DNA from: Trichoplax sp. H2
Taxonomy: Eukaryota > Placozoa > Uniplacotomia > Trichoplacea
Direction: 5' to 3'
DNA length: 64,000 bases
Assembly (NCBI GenBank): GCA_003344405.1
Contig: NOWV01000177.1
Location: 62,001-126,000, forward strand
The notes below the pieces were generated by a model. It saw only the letters and a program-made list of their open reading frames with translations. It ran no database searches and had not been told where the DNA came from. Shown here in pieces: positions 60,501-64,000 of the stretch. The position numbers and the translations under genes are program-made. The first letter of the stretch is position 1, and each line of letters opens with the position of its first letter.

Positions 60501-62227
60501 TAACCTAAAAATTGTGGATCCATATTTAACTGTAGTCTTGCTATTGATTGATTGATTTCTACCCTACTCATCTCGACATTGATTAGCATTTGTTCTCGTT
60601 AGCATTTCTGTCTTTACATTAAATGTAATGAAAATACTTTTCGGTATCTTTCTCAATACATTAATCCAAAGCTATCATCAAGCCTGTAGTCTTTACTTAA
60701 TTCTGGTAAAGAAATTGGGTTTTTATTTCCATCTATATTTTATGTGTTTCAGTTATTAATCACTCCTTACGGAAGCTACTGTCTTATGTTAATAGCTAGA
60801 CTAAGAAGTAAGAGTTACTTTATGTTACCATCAATCAAGAGTGATAGCTAGCAGGAACCATATAAATTAATTTCGTCAGCAATTTAGAAATAATTTTTTA
60901 TTGATAAATAAAAGTCAAAGTCACATAGTAAATATTTTCAAATACTATTCAATTATCAAAATCATATGCCATGGCATTATCTATCGAATTAATTGTGAAC
61001 AGGACATTTTAAGAGTAAGATTGATTTATACAGCGAATTCTTTATACAAGCATTAGGATACAACTCTCCTGCTTCAGCCGCTTAAAAAAAGTAATGATTG
61101 CGGTCATATATATTCATTCATTAAATCTATTTCCACTTATATTTAGTACTATAGTTCGTTTTTGGTAGATTTAATATTTGCTATATTTAGGTGACAATAC
61201 GGTGGTATCTGATAAATAATTAGCCGAAGCGACTCTTGAGTTTATGCGAGAAATGCTACACAATTGTCGATAATATTGAACTCAGAATACGCTTCAAGTT
61301 AATGCATATTTACGCCTGCATTTGTATTTTGGATTTCATTATTTATATTAAGTTATCGTGGATAGAATTACGTATAAAATTGAAAGTCTATATAGAAAAC
61401 ACGATTGATAAAATCGAGAATGGCGATGTGATATTGTATCTTGTCCTAATAATTATAATGTCAGCTTAGTAAGGTTACTATTGGCCAGAACTATGCAAGA
61501 ATACAGCCAAATATGTTTATTGTATTCGTTAAACCTTTATCAGTTGGATAAGAAAGAAAATAACTTTCGACTTTCAAGTAATTCTTCCATTTTATGCTTG
61601 CTATTTATACCTTCCCTCCCCCTCCGGGAATGGATAAAATTAAAACTTAGTTATAACACCCATACGTTTAGATTTCACTATTTTATAAGCGTAAGGAGAC
61701 ATAATTTCAGAGATAGTATATTTGTGTCATTATTAATTGAGGGCATCACGATTATGATTGTAAATACAGGGTACTAATGTAGCAAAGCGCAATCCTCAAG
61801 TAGACGTTACTTTCTACAATGTTTTATGAATAAACAATTCTAGTTGCCAAGTATCCGCTTAGCATCTTTTATGACATGTAGGTTACTATCTTTTCATGAT
61901 TCTGCTAACACTGCTATTCTTTATTGACGATAATTTTCTAGTTTTTACGATTATTTGACCATCACCCCGGAATTTTATGTAATTATATTAATCCCGGTAA
62001 AGCGAACATGATTTTTACTAATTAAATCTATTTTCTTAATGAATGTAGTTTTATTCCAGAATTAATTTATAATTAGATCGTTTTCCAGAATATAAACTTA
62101 TTTACGTTATTCAATTAATTTTAATGTGACTACACAATATCATCTTTTTGCTGCTACCTTATGTTTGCAGTTGACAGAATAATTAAGCAAACGGGTTATT
62201 TCTAAATTACATTGTGCTATACCGGCT
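57507..62227. other. AT-rich stretch without a supported gene
   Basis: About 4.7 kb upstream of ammonium transporter B. Open frames at 58165-58434 (-), 61236-61469 (+) and 61481-61777 (+) were inspected. None shows splice structure, a family motif or clear coding composition. I see no RNA gene. Confidence 0.35.
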
Positions 62228-62778
62228 TGTGATATATACCAATCACGAGATTCCAAATTTTAGAAAAATAAGGGCTTTATTCAATCTTATACAAAGATTA
62301 ACTACACACAGTTCTACTCTAGCCGAATACTACTTCTAAAGACTTCTACAACGAACTAACTGAATAATCTAAAGTTGTATGCTTTTATACTTTCCGTAGC
62401 TTTCGCAGCTACAATCCGCATAGCAACCTTTTACCTTATATTACGCATAGTTAAATTTTTCTTAGTAAGACTATTCTACTGCGGACCATCATTAAACCAA
62501 TATGGATACGACTACAGTACTTACGTAGACATTATTCACACCAGCCAAAGTACAATGAATTAACCATATCCTAATATATGATTTACAGTTCTATTTTTAT
62601 CTATAGCCTTATTAGTAACTCAACAGCTTACTGTATATAGTCATCTGTACTCTAGCATAGAGTCTCTACCACAACAGTCTATAGTTATAGCTACCAAATA
62701 TCTCTTAGGATAAATATATACCGTACATTATACTACACATGGCTAACAGTCTACAATCACAATACTAAGTTACATTAC
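62228..62778 (-). mobile_element. ~545 bp dispersed repeat, copy 3 (inverted)
   Basis: Reverse-complement copy of the elements at 4573-5118 and 55346-55890. Its end TGTGATATATACCAATCACG lies on the left. The 62-codon frame is open here on the + strand (62375-62563). It reads a strongly hydrophobic peptide ending [19 protein letters not shown], almost the same as in copy 2. The flanks do not match the other copies, so this is dispersal, not segmental duplication. Confidence 0.8.
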
Positions 62779-64000
62779 ACGGCTATGCTGCTAATTGATC
62801 TTGGAATTAAAATCTAAGATTTTTTCTAATTTGTATTTTATGGATGCTGGCCTTATTTACAGGATTAATTAATATAGAAAGGAAGATATTTTTGTTAATC
62901 ACATCTAGCCATGTAGATGATCACTTGTCTTCCTGTTGTGTGTACTAGTTTATATATATCATAGAGTTTAGATTTTAAGTTTACTGTTGAGGAAGACTGT
63001 GTTGATCGATGAAACTATACCGTCGAAGATCGCGTTTAAGATATAGTTAATAGCAGACAAGTTCAATAACTTGCAATAGTTAGCATCTAGTAGACTACAT
63101 TAGAGACTACATAATCAAATATTTTCTTCATATAACAAAGTAATTTACACGAAGGCGAAAAAATACGTTGTTAAGCACTGGCAGTCTCTACCTAAATAAA
63201 TGAGCGCTAGCAGGCATCTTAACTCGGTATAATGGATAAAATTTAATTTTGGGCAATGAACAGTAAAACTAGAATAATTTTATAATGTAGTAATTATCAT
63301 TTTAAAATCAAAAGACCACATGATTTTATTATTCGACAAGAACCGATTTTACTTGAAAATCAATAGCTAGAAAGTCTTTCATTATAACAATAGATATAAC
63401 TTAAGCTTTCATTCCGATCTACAATCTAATAGGAATATTTATTTACACGGCTAATTTAAACATGAATTGCAAATTTTAAATAGGCAATTGGATATAAATT
63501 AAATTTCCGCAAGTCGAGACCGAAATAATTATAAATCAGGATTATAATATGATAAGGTCTGTTAATAACGATGGCTAATGCTCATGCTTTTAATTGACTT
63601 TTTATAATAATTATAATATTTACAAAAATAAAATATAAATTCTTCGTAATGTTTATAAATGTAGCTAATGCTCTATTCGGTAAATATTTTCTGCATAGGA
63701 TATATCCAGGCAGAATATTCCAGTAACTATTCGTGTTGTTAGTGTTAAACACCAGCGGTAGGCAGAAAGAATTATTATGCTAATGCTCTAAGTTTTTGGC
63801 TCATTTGACGGTAAGAAATAAACTTTATTTGAAGGTATAGTTTATGTTTGATTTTCAATGTTGCCTTCCACGTCTAGAGAAGACCTGATGCAGTTGTCCT
63901 TTCTGAATATGCTTAAGTTTGCTTTCAAATTCTAATAGATATTTTGGAAATAGATTTTTCTCCGTAAATTTAGTTGCTGGCATTAATGTGGGCGATCTTG
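62779..64000. other. AT-rich stretch to the window end
   Basis: No exon, repeat or RNA gene was recognised. Confidence 0.35.

Noticed and set aside
61236-61777. Two consecutive + strand frames (77 and 98 codons)
   Set aside because: Rich in Ile/Lys/Asn/Tyr as expected from AT-rich DNA, starting at non-ATG codons, with no domain recognised.

Overview
This looks like nuclear DNA from an animal with a compact, AT-rich genome. Genes have short GT-AG introns on both strands. The gene set is animal or animal-like: ciliary POC1, alpha-tubulin, a rhodopsin-type GPCR relic, and secreted LDLa/EGF and EGF-chain proteins. There is no operon structure and no prokaryotic signal. A placozoan (Trichoplax/Hoilungia type) is my best guess from base composition, intron size and gene style. 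That is inference; no database search was possible.

Layout, left to right. 1-3.6 kb: the last exon of a membrane protein (+), then an EGF-exon cluster (+) rearranged by tandem duplications and interrupted by a 20-N assembly gap. 3.6-10.7 kb: AT-rich DNA with one small two-exon gene candidate (7951-8311) and the first copy of a ~550 bp dispersed repeat. 10.7-11.6 kb: a decayed GPCR gene (-). 12.9-14.5 kb: a field of TACTGTAC-type palindromes and a 126 bp tandem repeat. 16.9-20.1 kb: a nine-exon mTERF-family gene (-). 20.4-21.7 kb: a second palindrome field with a foldback, then a ~200 bp tandem repeat. 22.8-25.9 kb: a divergent alpha-tubulin (+). 27.1-29.2 kb: tandem repeats. 29.4-30.9 kb: an FHA-RING ubiquitin ligase with a poly-Asp tract and a PARP-like zinc finger (+). 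32.4-33.7 kb: a secreted LDLa plus seven-EGF protein (-). 34.8-38.8 kb: a 16-exon POC1 gene (-). 39.3-39.7 kb: the third palindrome field. 41.4-42.8 kb: a small unrecognised five-exon gene (+), tail to tail with the first of two ammonium transporter genes (-; 42.8-47.0 and 50.6-57.5 kb). These two have nine exons each, with the same intron phases. 57.5-64 kb: AT-rich DNA with an inverted copy of the dispersed repeat.

The exon models for mTERF, alpha-tubulin, POC1, both ammonium transporters, the LDLa/EGF gene and the 119-residue gene were built by hand from splice sites and phases. Each sums to a whole number of codons with one terminal stop, which is strong internal support. POC1 and tubulin both act in the centriole/cilium and the two transporters are tandem paralogues. 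Otherwise the neighbours show no functional link.
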